Source: Vespula vulgaris
Taxonomy: Eukaryota; Arthropoda; Insecta; Hymenoptera; Vespidae
Direction of reading: 5' to 3'
Assembly: GCF_905475345.1 (NCBI RefSeq)
Contig: NC_066587.1
Coordinates: forward strand, 14,760,558 to 14,824,557
DNA: 64,000 bases
The notes under the pieces are model-generated. The model was given only the letters and a program-made list of their open reading frames with translations, made no database searches and was not told the DNA's origin. The position numbers and the translations under genes are program-made. This document shows, piece after piece, positions 1 through 11,352 of the stretch. Position 1 is the stretch's first letter. Each line of letters opens with the position of its first letter.

Positions 1-201
1 ATCGGCAAGGATCTTGATGCCGAGTTACCTGCACAACTTCAACAACTTCTTGGAAGTCTACGAGACGCTTTTCTAGCCGACGAGACGACTCTTCCATCCG
101 TGAGGAAAACGCTTTTACAATTGATTGAACTCCATGCCGCTCATTGGCAATTACCAGCGCCAGCAGTCGTCTACTATTATCCTGGATCGACTTCCAAATG
201 A
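1..201 (+). CDS. MIF4G-domain protein, C-terminal exon (partial)
   Basis: An open frame runs from base 1 to a TGA at 199-201 and gives the last 66 residues of a protein. It holds LRDAFLADETTLPSVRKTLL, then LIELHAAHWQLP and an aromatic end, VVYYYPGS. Helical pairs ending in an ELxAxxW segment and a YYYP tail are typical of the end of the MIF4G domain in MIF4GD, CTIF and PAIP1-type translation factors, which act in cap- or poly(A)-linked translation. This is a family-level judgement from a short piece. The start and upstream exons lie outside the window. Which MIF4G gene it is cannot be told. Confidence 0.6.
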   Translation: MGKDLDAELPAQLQQLLGSLRDAFLADETTLPSVRKTLLQLIELHAAHWQLPAPAVVYYYPGSTSK

Positions 202-3200
202 TCTTTGTTCTTTTTTTCGATCTATCCATCCATCCATCCATCCATCCATCCATCCATTGGTCTTCACATTTCTTTGTGTGTCCTGCGTTGTCGGCGCTCG
301 AACTCGCGTACGTGCGTTTATTCACGTTTTATTTTTTTCTACTCGATTGAAAAAGTTTTCACGGATTGATTCTTTTAACGGACCATTCGCTCTCTCTGTC
401 TCTCTCTCTCTCACTCACTCATTTCCTATTCTCTATTTTCTTTTATAAATCACGACAAATGTGTATGCTATATATATATATATAGCATATATATATATAT
501 ATAGAGCAATACGTATAGCAATCGTGCCATTCGCAAAATAATCCTGTGTTTTCTGATAGGAGCAAAACAATAATCCTCGCTTCGGTGAATCGAAAGGAAG
601 AATGCATTTAAAAGCTTTTTTTCTTTGCTTCCTCCTTTCCTTTATCATTCAATGGACCTCTCTTGTGACATGACTTATATGATGCTTATAACATCAATAG
701 CCGTGATCTCGTTTATATAACGAAGTAAAAGCTCCCCTATCTGTATATTTTTGCATTTCCGTGGATTATAAAAAGCTCGCATCAAAGATTCTTCATTGCA
801 ACCGTCGACGATACGGAATATTGAATATCGAACGTTGAACAGGATATTAAAAATATTCTTTTCATTATAAAGAATTTTGTTTGCTAAAGAGTAATATCAG
901 GAAATTCTTACTTTACTTAAGCAAATCATTCTAAAATAAAAAAGAAAAATAAAGAAAGAGAAAAAAGAAAATAAACAAAATTAAATGGATAACTTAGACA
1001 TAATATAAGCTAATGAGAAATTCATTATTTATTTACTACTCGAGTGACTTAAAAAAAAAAAAAAAAAGAAATCATTGAAGATAACGAATGCAAATAATTT
1101 CTTTCATTTTACAACCCGTTATACGATATATTATACGAGTATATTTATTTCACGATAAAACGTTTCTCATAGATTTAGACAAGTAACAAGAGTTATAACG
1201 AAAGAAAATAAGAAGCAATGAGGTGCATTGTAATCTTGTAATTTGATTAAGTAAATCAATATTGAATTATATATGCGTATATCTAATATTTTTTCTTTTT
1301 ACTGTCTTGAACGATCGTCCAAAGTTTCCTTTACTTCCTGGTTGAAAAGATGCCGTTATTTTGTCGAATATAAGGTGAAAGACCTCGGTCGTATAAATCA
1401 GTAAAAATGTATTCAAGGCACGAAGAGACGTATTCCGACTGGAACGTATGGTCTCAACGAGGGAAGTATACTCGATCTCCACCAAATGTAACCGTCTTTG
1501 CCGATCCGTGCCAAGGGCGATAAAAATCGACCGGTAGCCGAGTAGGCGCGATCTCTCTTTGTGTGGATTGAGTCATAACATAAGCCTCTGTATATACACG
1601 CTTTTATATACTTACATATATGTATAGATACATACATTGCACCTGTGATTCTCAGGCAAAAGAATGCGATCACCAAATATCTCGTGCGTGCGGTGATTGA
1701 TTATATACGAATACCTCTTTAATTAAGGAAAAAGAAAAGCAAAAGTTGCTAATGTTACTTTACAAAGTAAGAAAGATTTCACTAGGAATGATACTAATGT
1801 CTATTTAAAAAAAAAAAAAGTTAGAAAGTATCAGGACGAATTGGACTTGAGTCAAGCCGTACAAACTCCAATTATTTGCTTGATTCTGAAAAATAAGCTT
1901 TCTCGTCAAGGTTGTGAGATTATGAACGATTAAAAAGTGACGAGAAAACGATACGGATTATTGCGGAAGAAAACTTGCTTATCCGTCAGACATGCCATTC
2001 GATAGGTCTCCTGTTGTTTTGCGTATATATAAATATTTATCTAATGTCATACAACAGGACGAGTTATTCATATAAAAGATTATGAAAATCATCCGGATAA
2101 CTGCACTACCATTAAATTTCTTGTAAGTAAAGACTATCTTTGGATATATTATGTGATCGAATATATTATGTAAAATGAAAAATATACAATCTCTCAGTTT
2201 CACTGATCACACTTAACGTTTCTTTTCTAGCTCTCTGAGAGACTTTTCCATATATTTTAATTTGCAAATAAACTTTCTCGAGCGTTGGGTTAACAGAAAA
2301 CAGTAAAAATAGAAGAAAATATTGCGATATTGTCTAGACTGTTTCAAGAAGATGACTCATGCGGATCCAGGAGGTAAAGAATATCTCAAAGGCAGTCACG
2401 ATGAGGGTCGCTCAAATGTTGTTGAGAGAATCCTTCTTCGTTGAAAGGATCAGAAAGAAGAAAAAAAAACAAAAAAGAAGATGAAACGTTGAAACACGAG
2501 GCTAGCGAGGATCGTCGTGAAGCGTCGACCTTGAAACGTACTCGAGGCACAGAGAGACTCGGGAGAGGTTTCGCCTTGGGTAATCGGTGCCGCGGACTCA
2601 AAAACTAGGCCTGCGCATATGGTGACGTCACGAACGATGCCGCCTCGGTAAAACGTGCCGACTGGAGAAAGGAATCGCTTGCGAGTAAGAAACCTGGTGG
2701 GGGTCTGCTTTGGTTAGAGAGGCTTTACGTATAGAACGGGTAGGCTCGTTCGTTCTCGTTGAAAGGAAAGAGAGAAGAAGAATATGAGAAAAGAGAAGGA
2801 GAACGACGGTACTCTGGTGGTGGCTGGTAAGAACGAAGCAAGTAGACCGGCGACTTTCACCGTGCAGCTAAGATCGGCTGGTGTCGGTTCGTGGGTTGGT
2901 TCTTAACAACTTGGCCACGCTCTTGGCCCAAACCACGTTATAAAAATCCAAGAGAAAAAATTAAGAAATAGAGAAAGAGAGAGAGAGAGAAAGAGAAAGA
3001 AAGGTTACCGATCTTCGATACTTCTTTTTAAAATCTCATCGTGTTATCTTCATTTTCGTTGTCCTACACACCAAAGTGGAAAAAGACTGATCACTACGGA
3101 CAAGGATTCTCAAGAACCAGCAAGACTTTTTCCAACTCGATCGACACGCACGTGACGTCCTGCATTGTTAGCTGTACCCGCATTGTTGGTTTTGCCAACT

Positions 3201-3504
3201 TTTTGCTTCACGTTTCTATCTTAAAACAACTTGTGAGGTGACTCAATTCAACATTTCGAAACGATTTTCTGGATTTTACGTACAAATGTGTCCTTTTACC
3301 TGGTAATCCGGTTTGTGGATTCAAAAGAAGTGAAACAAGGAAAATGGATCGTTCCAATTGTCGCTGAGAGAACGTGAAATCCTCTTCTTTCTTTCTTTTC
3401 TTTTTTTTTTGGGTCACATAGAGATCCAACAGATCCTGGTTTCCTTCGTACGAACGAGATATGGCATTGGTTTAGATCCTCCTGAAGAGAAAAGAAGAAC
3501 AACG
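202..3504. other. Intergenic region and Duox upstream DNA
   Basis: No coding region is supported here. The first part is 3' flank of the MIF4G gene, with an ATCC tetranucleotide repeat at 224-257 and TA runs near 470-503. From about 2580 to 2960 the sequence is richer in G, C and CpG than its AT-rich surroundings and is the best place for a Duox promoter. GA and CT tracts occur near 2970-3000. The short open frames between 1267 and 3430 have no domain, no splice context and no plausible neighbours. Confidence 0.5.
2623..2630. promoter_or_regulatory. Candidate CRE/ATF site upstream of Duox
   Basis: TGACGTCA, the perfect palindromic CRE bound by CREB and ATF2-type bZIP factors, lies about 880 bases before the Duox start codon in a CpG-rich stretch. 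A near copy, TGACGTCC, is at 3153-3160. In Drosophila, Duox transcription in the gut is raised through p38 and ATF2, so the site fits. An 8-base match is weak evidence by itself, and the transcription start is not known. Confidence 0.35.
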
Positions 3505-6500
3505 ATGACAGGGAAACGTCTTTTTTTGGCCCGCTTCTTCAAACGATTGCGTTTGTTTCTCTGGGCTCTCTGGATCGTGTTACTCGTTGAAACCGGTAGG
3601 TGCTGGCCGCGCAACGAACTTTCGCTCTTGCCAGAACCAAGCTCGCCATGAGCTCCGTTTTATGAAGCTTTCGTTTCTAAACATTCATACGTTGCCCCAT
3701 TAACGATGCTCGCGTTACATATTTTTCATTCTTCACACGAGTCACTTGTACTTTGTTTCTTAACGTTACGCTTAAATCTTAATAATTAACGTTGGACCAC
3801 GTAAGATTTGCGAATTTAAAAGAAAAAAATTAATCTTTCATGGAAACGTCTAATTAAAATGTTATAATATCGCTAATCGTTAATCTTGATATCTATAGGA
3901 GCGTTTCACAATGATGTGGAAAAACAAAGATACGATGGATGGTACAACAACTTGGCTCATCCGAATTGGGGATCGATCGGCAAGTAAACGTTTATCTAGA
4001 GGAACTTTCTCAAGGATCACTTAATTCAGCCTCTAAATTCCATAGGCAGTAGGCTGATAAGAAAGATACCTGCAGCTTATTCGGATGGTGTCTATGCATT
4101 GGCTGGCCAAGACAGACCCTCGCCAAGAAAGCTAAGCGATCTCTTTATGCAAGGGGATGAAGGTTTACCCTCCGTTAAAAATCGAACTGCTCTCTTCGCC
4201 TTTTTCGGTAAATAAAAACATCCTACAAATGTTTACCGAGCATAAATTTTAATAAAAGGTCTTTTTTTAAACGACAAACATGTTTTTTCTGAAATATTTG
4301 TAGTCGAGTTTGCTCAGAACTATAGTCCGATACATATGAATGAAATACGTAATCCGTAGCCGGAAGCGTATCAGTTTAGGTCCTGTTTAGTAAATCCTGT
4401 TATGACTAATCTCGTTTGACTTCCAATCTATAACATCAAGATTTAACAACGAGATTTGAATTTTAGTGTACATAACGAAATCATTTCAGGACAACTGGTC
4501 ACGTCGGAAATAATCATGGCCAGCGAAAGTGGCTGTCCTATAGAGTTCCATCGTATCGACGTGGATAAATGCGATCCGGTTTTCGACAAGGAGTGCCAAG
4601 GTAACAAGTACATTCCTTTCCTACGTGCCGATTACGACCGCCAAACTGGACGTAGCCCGAACAGCCCTCGCGAACAGGTAATTTCCTACTTTTCCGTATC
4701 CATTTTGAATCGATGACTTTACTATTCTTACTTTGCGTGACTTGAAAGGAAACGATTGTCATCTTTTTCCAATTGAATTTTTTTTTCTTTTTTTTTTTTT
4801 TTACAAAAGATAATTTAATCTACAACGCGCGCACGTTAGACATGACTTCATTACGTTGTATGAAAATAGAGAAACGTGAATGACACGGTTTTCTAAAGTA
4901 TCGATAGAATTACGTTTACTTTATGGACATTCGTATGAGAGAATGAAACGGATGACACATTGTTTTACGTGCATGACCGATGACGATGACGTAAAAGAGA
5001 AATATTGGCTTATAAACAATAACATGAAAAATAGCTCTGAATATGTGAGGTTGCAGATAAATAAAGTAACAAGCTGGATCGATGGTAGCTTCATATACTC
5101 CAGTAGCGAGGCATGGGCGAACACGATGCGAGCATTCAAGAACGGAAGTCTCCTCATGGAACCGAGCAGAAAATTTCCCGTGAGAAACACCATGCGCGCT
5201 CCACTCTTCAATCATGCCGTTCCGCACGTTATGAGAATGCTCAGTCCAGAACGGCTTTATCGTAAGATTACACCTTGTTCTTGCCGTTTACCTTAAATTT
5301 CTCTTACAACATAGCTTGCTCATAATATCGAAATCTCTTTATCTTTTTCTTTTGCAATATCCAGCCACGAATGCGATTCGTATTTGTTCGAAATAATTAA
5401 ACGCGTTGGCCGACGTATTACTCTTATCGAAACATAAGATCGATCATGATCGTTCATATGTAACAACCAAATTTCATTAGGTTCATCGTACTCTCAGGAC
5501 TATTTACGCCACAATAATATTTCATAATCCCATTATCGAGTACGATCTATCTACGAGTGCTCTTTTTCTTATCTTGACTTTAATCTGTTACATAGTACTC
5601 GGAGATCCAAGAACCAATCAACATCCACCGTTACTCTCATTAGGGATCCTATTCTATCGTTGGCATAACGTTATAGCGAGCCGTGTACAACGAGAATATC
5701 CCGACATGTCCGACGAAGAAATCTTTCAGAAGGCACGACGTATAGTTATAGGAACACTACAGGTACAAATCGAGTTTCCATTTTCTCCAAGTATGAGAGA
5801 TGAATAGGCGATTCAATTAAATTTCTCCCTTGTCCTCTTTATCTTAGAACATCATTTTATACGAATACCTTCCCACGCTGTTGGACGAAGAATTGCCAGC
5901 GTATACCGGCTATAAAACTGATCTCCATCCAGGAATAAGTCATATTTTTCAAAGTGCTGCTTTTCGTTTTGGACATACTCTTATACCGCCTGGTATATAC
6001 AGACGTGACGAAAGATGCGAGTTTCGAAAGACTAACGCGGGTCAAGCCGCGATCAGACTCTGCTCTACTTGGTGGGATTCGAACGTGAGTATTCGTAATA
6101 AATCAAAAAAAAAAAAAAAAAATGCTTTGTGCAGTGTCAAGAAGTTTGTCGACTTCTTAAACTCTTCGATCGTTTCTTTTCAGGAAATTTTAGCGAATAG
6201 TACGATAGAAGAATTAATCATGGGAATGAGTTCTCAAATAGCTGAGAAGGAGGACAATCTTCTCGGTACGGATATACGAAACAATCTATTCGGGCCAATG
6301 GAATTTTCACGCAGAGATCTCGGTGCTCTTAATATCATGCGTGGTCGCGATAATGGATTACCGGATTACAATACCGCGCGAAAACATTTCAAGTTAACGC
6401 CAAGGAAAACATGGAACGAGATTAATCCTGACTTATTCAACAAAAATCCATCTCTACTGCGTACTCTCGTTGAAATCCATTCGAACAATTTAAATAACGT

Positions 6501-9500
6501 TGATGTTTACGTCGGCGGTATGTTGGAATCCAGTGATGGACCCGGGGAACTTTTTGCTGCGGTTATTAAAGAGCAATTTTTACGCTTGAGGGACTCCGAT
6601 CGCTTTTGGTTTGAAAATGAAGAGTCTGGGTAAGATTGATATTCGCTTGGAATTCAATCGAATTCCGCCGTATTCGAGCGTATACGTAATAAAGTATACC
6701 TTTTACATTAAACGTCTACCTTTTACATAGAATTTTTACAAAAAGCGAAATTGAAGATATACGCCGTGTGACATTGTGGGATGTGATCACAAACGCAACC
6801 AATATTTCGCCGGACACGATTCAAAAACGAGTATTCCTATGGGAGGAAAACGATCCGTGTCCTCAACCTTTCCAATTGAACTCATCCGTACTCGAGCCCT
6901 GTTTACCGTTGCAACGATACGACTACTTCGAAGTAAATCACGTGAAATTATTTTTACGAAGTTACTTTTTATAACGCCAAACAAACTTTCGAAATATTAT
7001 TTTATCGCCGGGAATCATAAATCGTCGTAATGTTGTTTTCATTTTCTCTTTTCTTTTCTTACTTTGCACAGGGTAGCGAGTTCGTCTACATCTATGCCTG
7101 CGTTTTCCTCGGATTTTTCCCAATTTTATGCGCTGGAGCCGCTTATGGCTTAGTAAAACTACAGAACCGACGGAGACGTCGTTTACGTATACTTCAAGAA
7201 GAAATTCAAAGGAGAAGCGACAACCGAATTTGCGTCGACAAGATGGTCGTTCGCGAATGGCTGCACGCAAATCATCGTCGCTTGGTGAAAGTTCGTTTCG
7301 GTCCTGAAGCAGCTTTGCATATCGTCGATCGAAAGGGCGAGAAACTTCGTACGTTCGATTTTAGTGGCGTTAATACAATAACCATAGAAGAGTCTCAGGT
7401 ACTTTTTTCTTTTTCGTTAACGACTTCTTCTTTCTTATATAATCAATTTTCATCGATTTTTTTTCGCATACGTTAAGAACTTAAGATCTCGTCCAATTGA
7501 TATCGAACTTCAATAAATATTTAAGGAAAGCGAAAGCGGGCATAGAAAGGCGCTGGTATTGTTACGTATACCGCGTGATTACGACCTTGTCCTTGAACTC
7601 GATTCCTTGGCCTCGCGCAGAAAGTTCATTGCGAAATTGGAAGCGTTCCTGTCGTCCCACAAGAAACATTGCACGCTTTTCCAAGTTAACCGCGATGTTA
7701 TGCTCGCAAAAGCGGAAACTAAAGAACGTCGACAAAAGAAACTCGAACAGGTTGGTAACTACTTGTTCAATTTCAAACGAAATTTATATCTCTTTCTTTA
7801 CGTTAAACGTTTCTAAAAGATTTGCAATAGTTATGAAAACCAAATGAAATCAAAAAAAAAAAAGAAAAGAAAGCAAAAAATAGAGAGAAATAATTGTATT
7901 CGAAAAGAAAAAGAAAAAAGTAAAAACTTTAACAGTTTTTCCGAGAAGCTTACGCGCTGACATTTGGTCTACGACCTGGGGAAAGACGACGACGATCCGA
8001 GGATAGCGATACAGGCGAGGTTATTACAGCGATGCGCACATCTCTGTCGAAAAGCGAATTTGCTAGTGCTCTTGGTATGCGTCCTGATGCAGTTTTCGTG
8101 AAGAAAATGTTCAATATCGTCGACAAAGACGGCGATGGTCGCATATCCTTCCAAGAATTTCTCGATACCGTGTTGCTCTTTTCTCGTGGCAAAACCGAGG
8201 ACAAATTGCGTATTATTTTTGACATGTGCGATAAGGACAGCAACGGTGTTATCGATAAAGAGGAATTATCCGAGATGTTAAGATCGCTCGTTGAGATTGC
8301 ACGTACTACCAGTCTTTCCGATGATCATGTCACCGAACTCATCGATGGAATGTTTCAAGTAATTAAACGTCAATATCTTTTTTTTTCTACGTTTAGGCAA
8401 TTCAATTTAATTTGGAATGAGTAAAGCCAATTATTTTTTCATGACATAGGACGCTGGTCTTGAAAGAAAGAATTATCTTACTTACAATGATTTCAAGTTA
8501 ATGATGAAGGAATACAAAGGCGATTTTGTTGCAATTGGATTGGATTGTAAAGGAGCGAAACAAAATTTTCTGGATATGTCGACGAACGTCGCTCGAATGA
8601 CAAGCTTTCAGATCGATCAGCTGCCACCCGAAGATTCGAAGAATTGGGCCCGCAAACAATGGGACGCGATATCGACTTTTCTCGAAGAAAATAGACAAAA
8701 TATATTTTATCTTTTCGTGTTTTACGTTATCACTATAGCTCTCTTCGTCGAAAGGTTTATACGTGAGTTTAACAAAAATTTTACTGATTAAGAGATAACA
8801 TAATGATTAGCTTTGAAACGAACCTTTCTTTTATAGACTATTCATTCATGGCTGAACATACGGATTTGAGACACATTATGGGTGTTGGTATTGCGATAAC
8901 TCGGGGATCAGCAGCAGCTTTGTCATTTTGTTACAGTTTATTACTTCTCACGATGTCTCGTAATCTATTGACCAAATTGAAAGAATTCTCGATCCAACAG
9001 TATATTCCACTGGATTCGCACATACAATTTCACAAAATAGCCGCGTGCACGGCTCTCTTTTTTTCCATTTTACATACGGTCGGACACATCGTGAATTTTT
9101 ATCACGTATCGACGCAACCGATAGCGCATCTCCGCTGCCTCACAAACGAGATCAGTTTTCCAAGCGATGCGAAGCCAACTATTACATTTTGGCTCTTTCA
9201 AACGGTGACAGGTTTGTAATGAAAAAAGTTATTGAACTTTGAATACTATCCATGCGCATATAATGTAATTAGATTTTATTATCTTTTTCTCTATTCTCTT
9301 TTCTTTTTGTTTAGGCTTAACCGGTATTCTACTTTTCCTCGTAATGACGATCATTTTTGTTTTCGCACATCCTACGATACGCCAAAAGGCATATAAATTC
9401 TTTTCGTTAACTCACAGCTTGTATGTATTATTTTATGCATTATCCCTGATCCACGGTTTAGCCAGATTAACTGGTTCTCCAAGATTTTGGATTTTCTTTG

Positions 9501-10089
9501 TTGGTCCGGCGATCATCTATGCTTTGGACAAGGTATATCCTCGTTGTTATATATTTCACTGGAACGATTAATAACACGTGTTAATTTTATTCAGGTCGTA
9601 AGCTTGAGAACGAAATACATGGCTCTTGATATCATTGAGACGGAATTGTTACCCTCCGATGTAATAAAGATAAAATTTTACAGACCTCCGAATCTTAAGT
9701 ATCTCTCAGGTCAATGGGTACGTCTCTCATGTACAGTCTTTAGATCGAACGAGTTCCACTCATTCACCCTCACTTCTGCGCCCCACGAGAACTTCCTTTC
9801 GTGTCATATCAAAGCCCAAGGTCCATGGACCTGGAAATTACGGAACTACTTTGATCCTTGTAACTATAATCCGGAAGACGAGCACCCTAAAATACGAATC
9901 GAGGGACCGTTTGGAGGTGGAAATCAAGACTGGTATAAATTCGAAGTGGCAGTTATGGTCGGTGGGGGAATTGGAGTTACCCCGTATGCTTCTATGCTGA
10001 ATGATCTCGTCTTTGGTACTTCCACTAATAGATATTCCGGAGTTGCTTGTAAAAAGGTACGTACAGTTCGTTTGAGTTTATCCTAAAAC

Positions 10090-10157
<68 letters not shown>

Positions 10158-10962
10158 ATTTATCTATTTATCTCTCTCTCTCTCTCTCTCTCTACGAATC
10201 GTTTGACTTTTCTCAACAGGTATACTTTCTTTGGATATGCCCATCGCACAAACACTTTGAGTGGTTTATCGATGTTCTCAGAGATGTCGAAAGGAAAGAC
10301 GTAACCGACGTTCTCGAGATACACATATTTATAACTCAGTTCTTTCATAAATTCGACTTACGTACTACCATGCTTGTAAGTTTAGAAATTATCGTCGTTC
10401 AACTTCGTAATGGATACTTTCATAAATGGATTTATCTAAAATCTGACGAACCTAAAATTTCATGTTTCAGTATATTTGTGAGAATCATTTTCAAAGATTA
10501 TCTAAGAAGAGTATATTCACTGGACTGAAAGCCATTAATCATTTTGGTCGACCAGATATGACCTCGTTTCTAAAGTTTGTTCAAAAGAAACATAGTTACG
10601 TGAGTATTATAAAAGTACTTGAGGCTTTGCGTTATTAAAAAAGTCCAAAGTTCAGCGATTCGAAAGCTTCCGTTTTTTCAAAAGTACTTCTAACTAGGAA
10701 AATGTATTATTGTACTTTATACGAATTACCATTGTAATAATTTTTAGTATCGCAAGAGTTCTCGCAGAAATGAGAGGACGAATGAAATGAATTCTTCGAT
10801 GTAAAAGAACTTTGATATTTTTATATTTTGCAGGTCAGTAAAATAGGAGTATTTAGTTGTGGACCACGGCCTTTAACTAAAAGCGTAATGTCTGCTTGCG
10901 ACGAGGTGAACAAGGGCCGTAGACTACCATACTTTATCCATCATTTTGAAAACTTTGGCTAG
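3505..10962 (+). CDS. Duox: Dual oxidase
   Basis: Duox makes extracellular H2O2 from cytosolic NADPH for gut defence and cuticle cross-linking. Nineteen exons: 3505-3595, 3899-3979, 4046-4207, 4490-4677, 5057-5261, 5596-5762, 5848-6084, 6184-6629, 6731-6932, 7072-7398, 7526-7750, 7936-8358, 8450-8762, 8837-9211, 9315-9532, 9595-10056, 10220-10375, 10471-10599, 10834-10962. They sum to 4536 nt, 1511 aa, normal for the family. Order: signal peptide (first ~30 residues); peroxidase-homology domain to ~560 with FRFGHTLIPPG near 340; a membrane segment near 600; EF-hands IVDKDGDGRISF and MCDKDSNGVIDKEEL near 835-880; ferric reductase membrane domain ~1000-1245 with paired histidines (FHKIAA, HTVGHIVN); FAD site HSFTLTSAPHE; NADPH sites GGGIGVTPYAS and SCGPRP; C-terminus HHFENFG. 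The start is the first in-frame ATG before the signal peptide. Exon 2 appears to use a GC donor. Confidence 0.97.
10095..10193. repeat. TC/TATC microsatellite in a Duox intron
   Basis: A (TC)n run is followed by (TATC)n and more (TC)n. It fills most of the intron between the 16th and 17th Duox exons and ends 26 bases before the acceptor at 10218-10219. It forms an unusually long pyrimidine tract for that acceptor. Confidence 0.9.
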
Positions 10963-11323
10963 TTATTGCGAGAAGAGAACCGGAAAGTCGCTACTTTCTA
11001 GCGATTCCTTTGGAACTTCCTAACGAGAGTGTACATATTTATTGTGCTAGTGCGCGTGTTTTATTTATAATTAATATTATATTTCTTATTTATGAAGAGA
11101 GATTACTCACGTCATTGAACCATATCCTAATTTTCCAATAATAGGATTCAATGAATGAATATTTTCCGCTTTTAGTGGATTACTAGTCGGTGATGATAAT
11201 TAAAAAAATTTAATAGATATACCAATACCAGTCAAAAATAAAATTTAAAAAGTAAGGAATTAGGTATACGTAGCTAGTTTCGAATTTTATTGAGCGAGTT
11301 GCGTATATATATATTAAAATACA

Positions 11324-11329
11324 TTTATT
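11324..11329 (-). terminator. Poly(A) signal of mol
   Basis: AATAAA on the minus strand lies 24 bases past the mol stop codon. A second AATAAA lies at 11286-11291. Either would give a very short 3' UTR and keep the transcript clear of the convergent Duox end about 360 bases away. Confidence 0.5.
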
Positions 11330-11352
11330 TCTTTTAAAATTCAACGCAAATA

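Noticed and set aside
3358..3504. Upstream extension of the Duox first exon
   Set aside because: The frame is open, but its first codon is TTG and it has no ATG before 3505. The signal peptide begins at the ATG at 3505.
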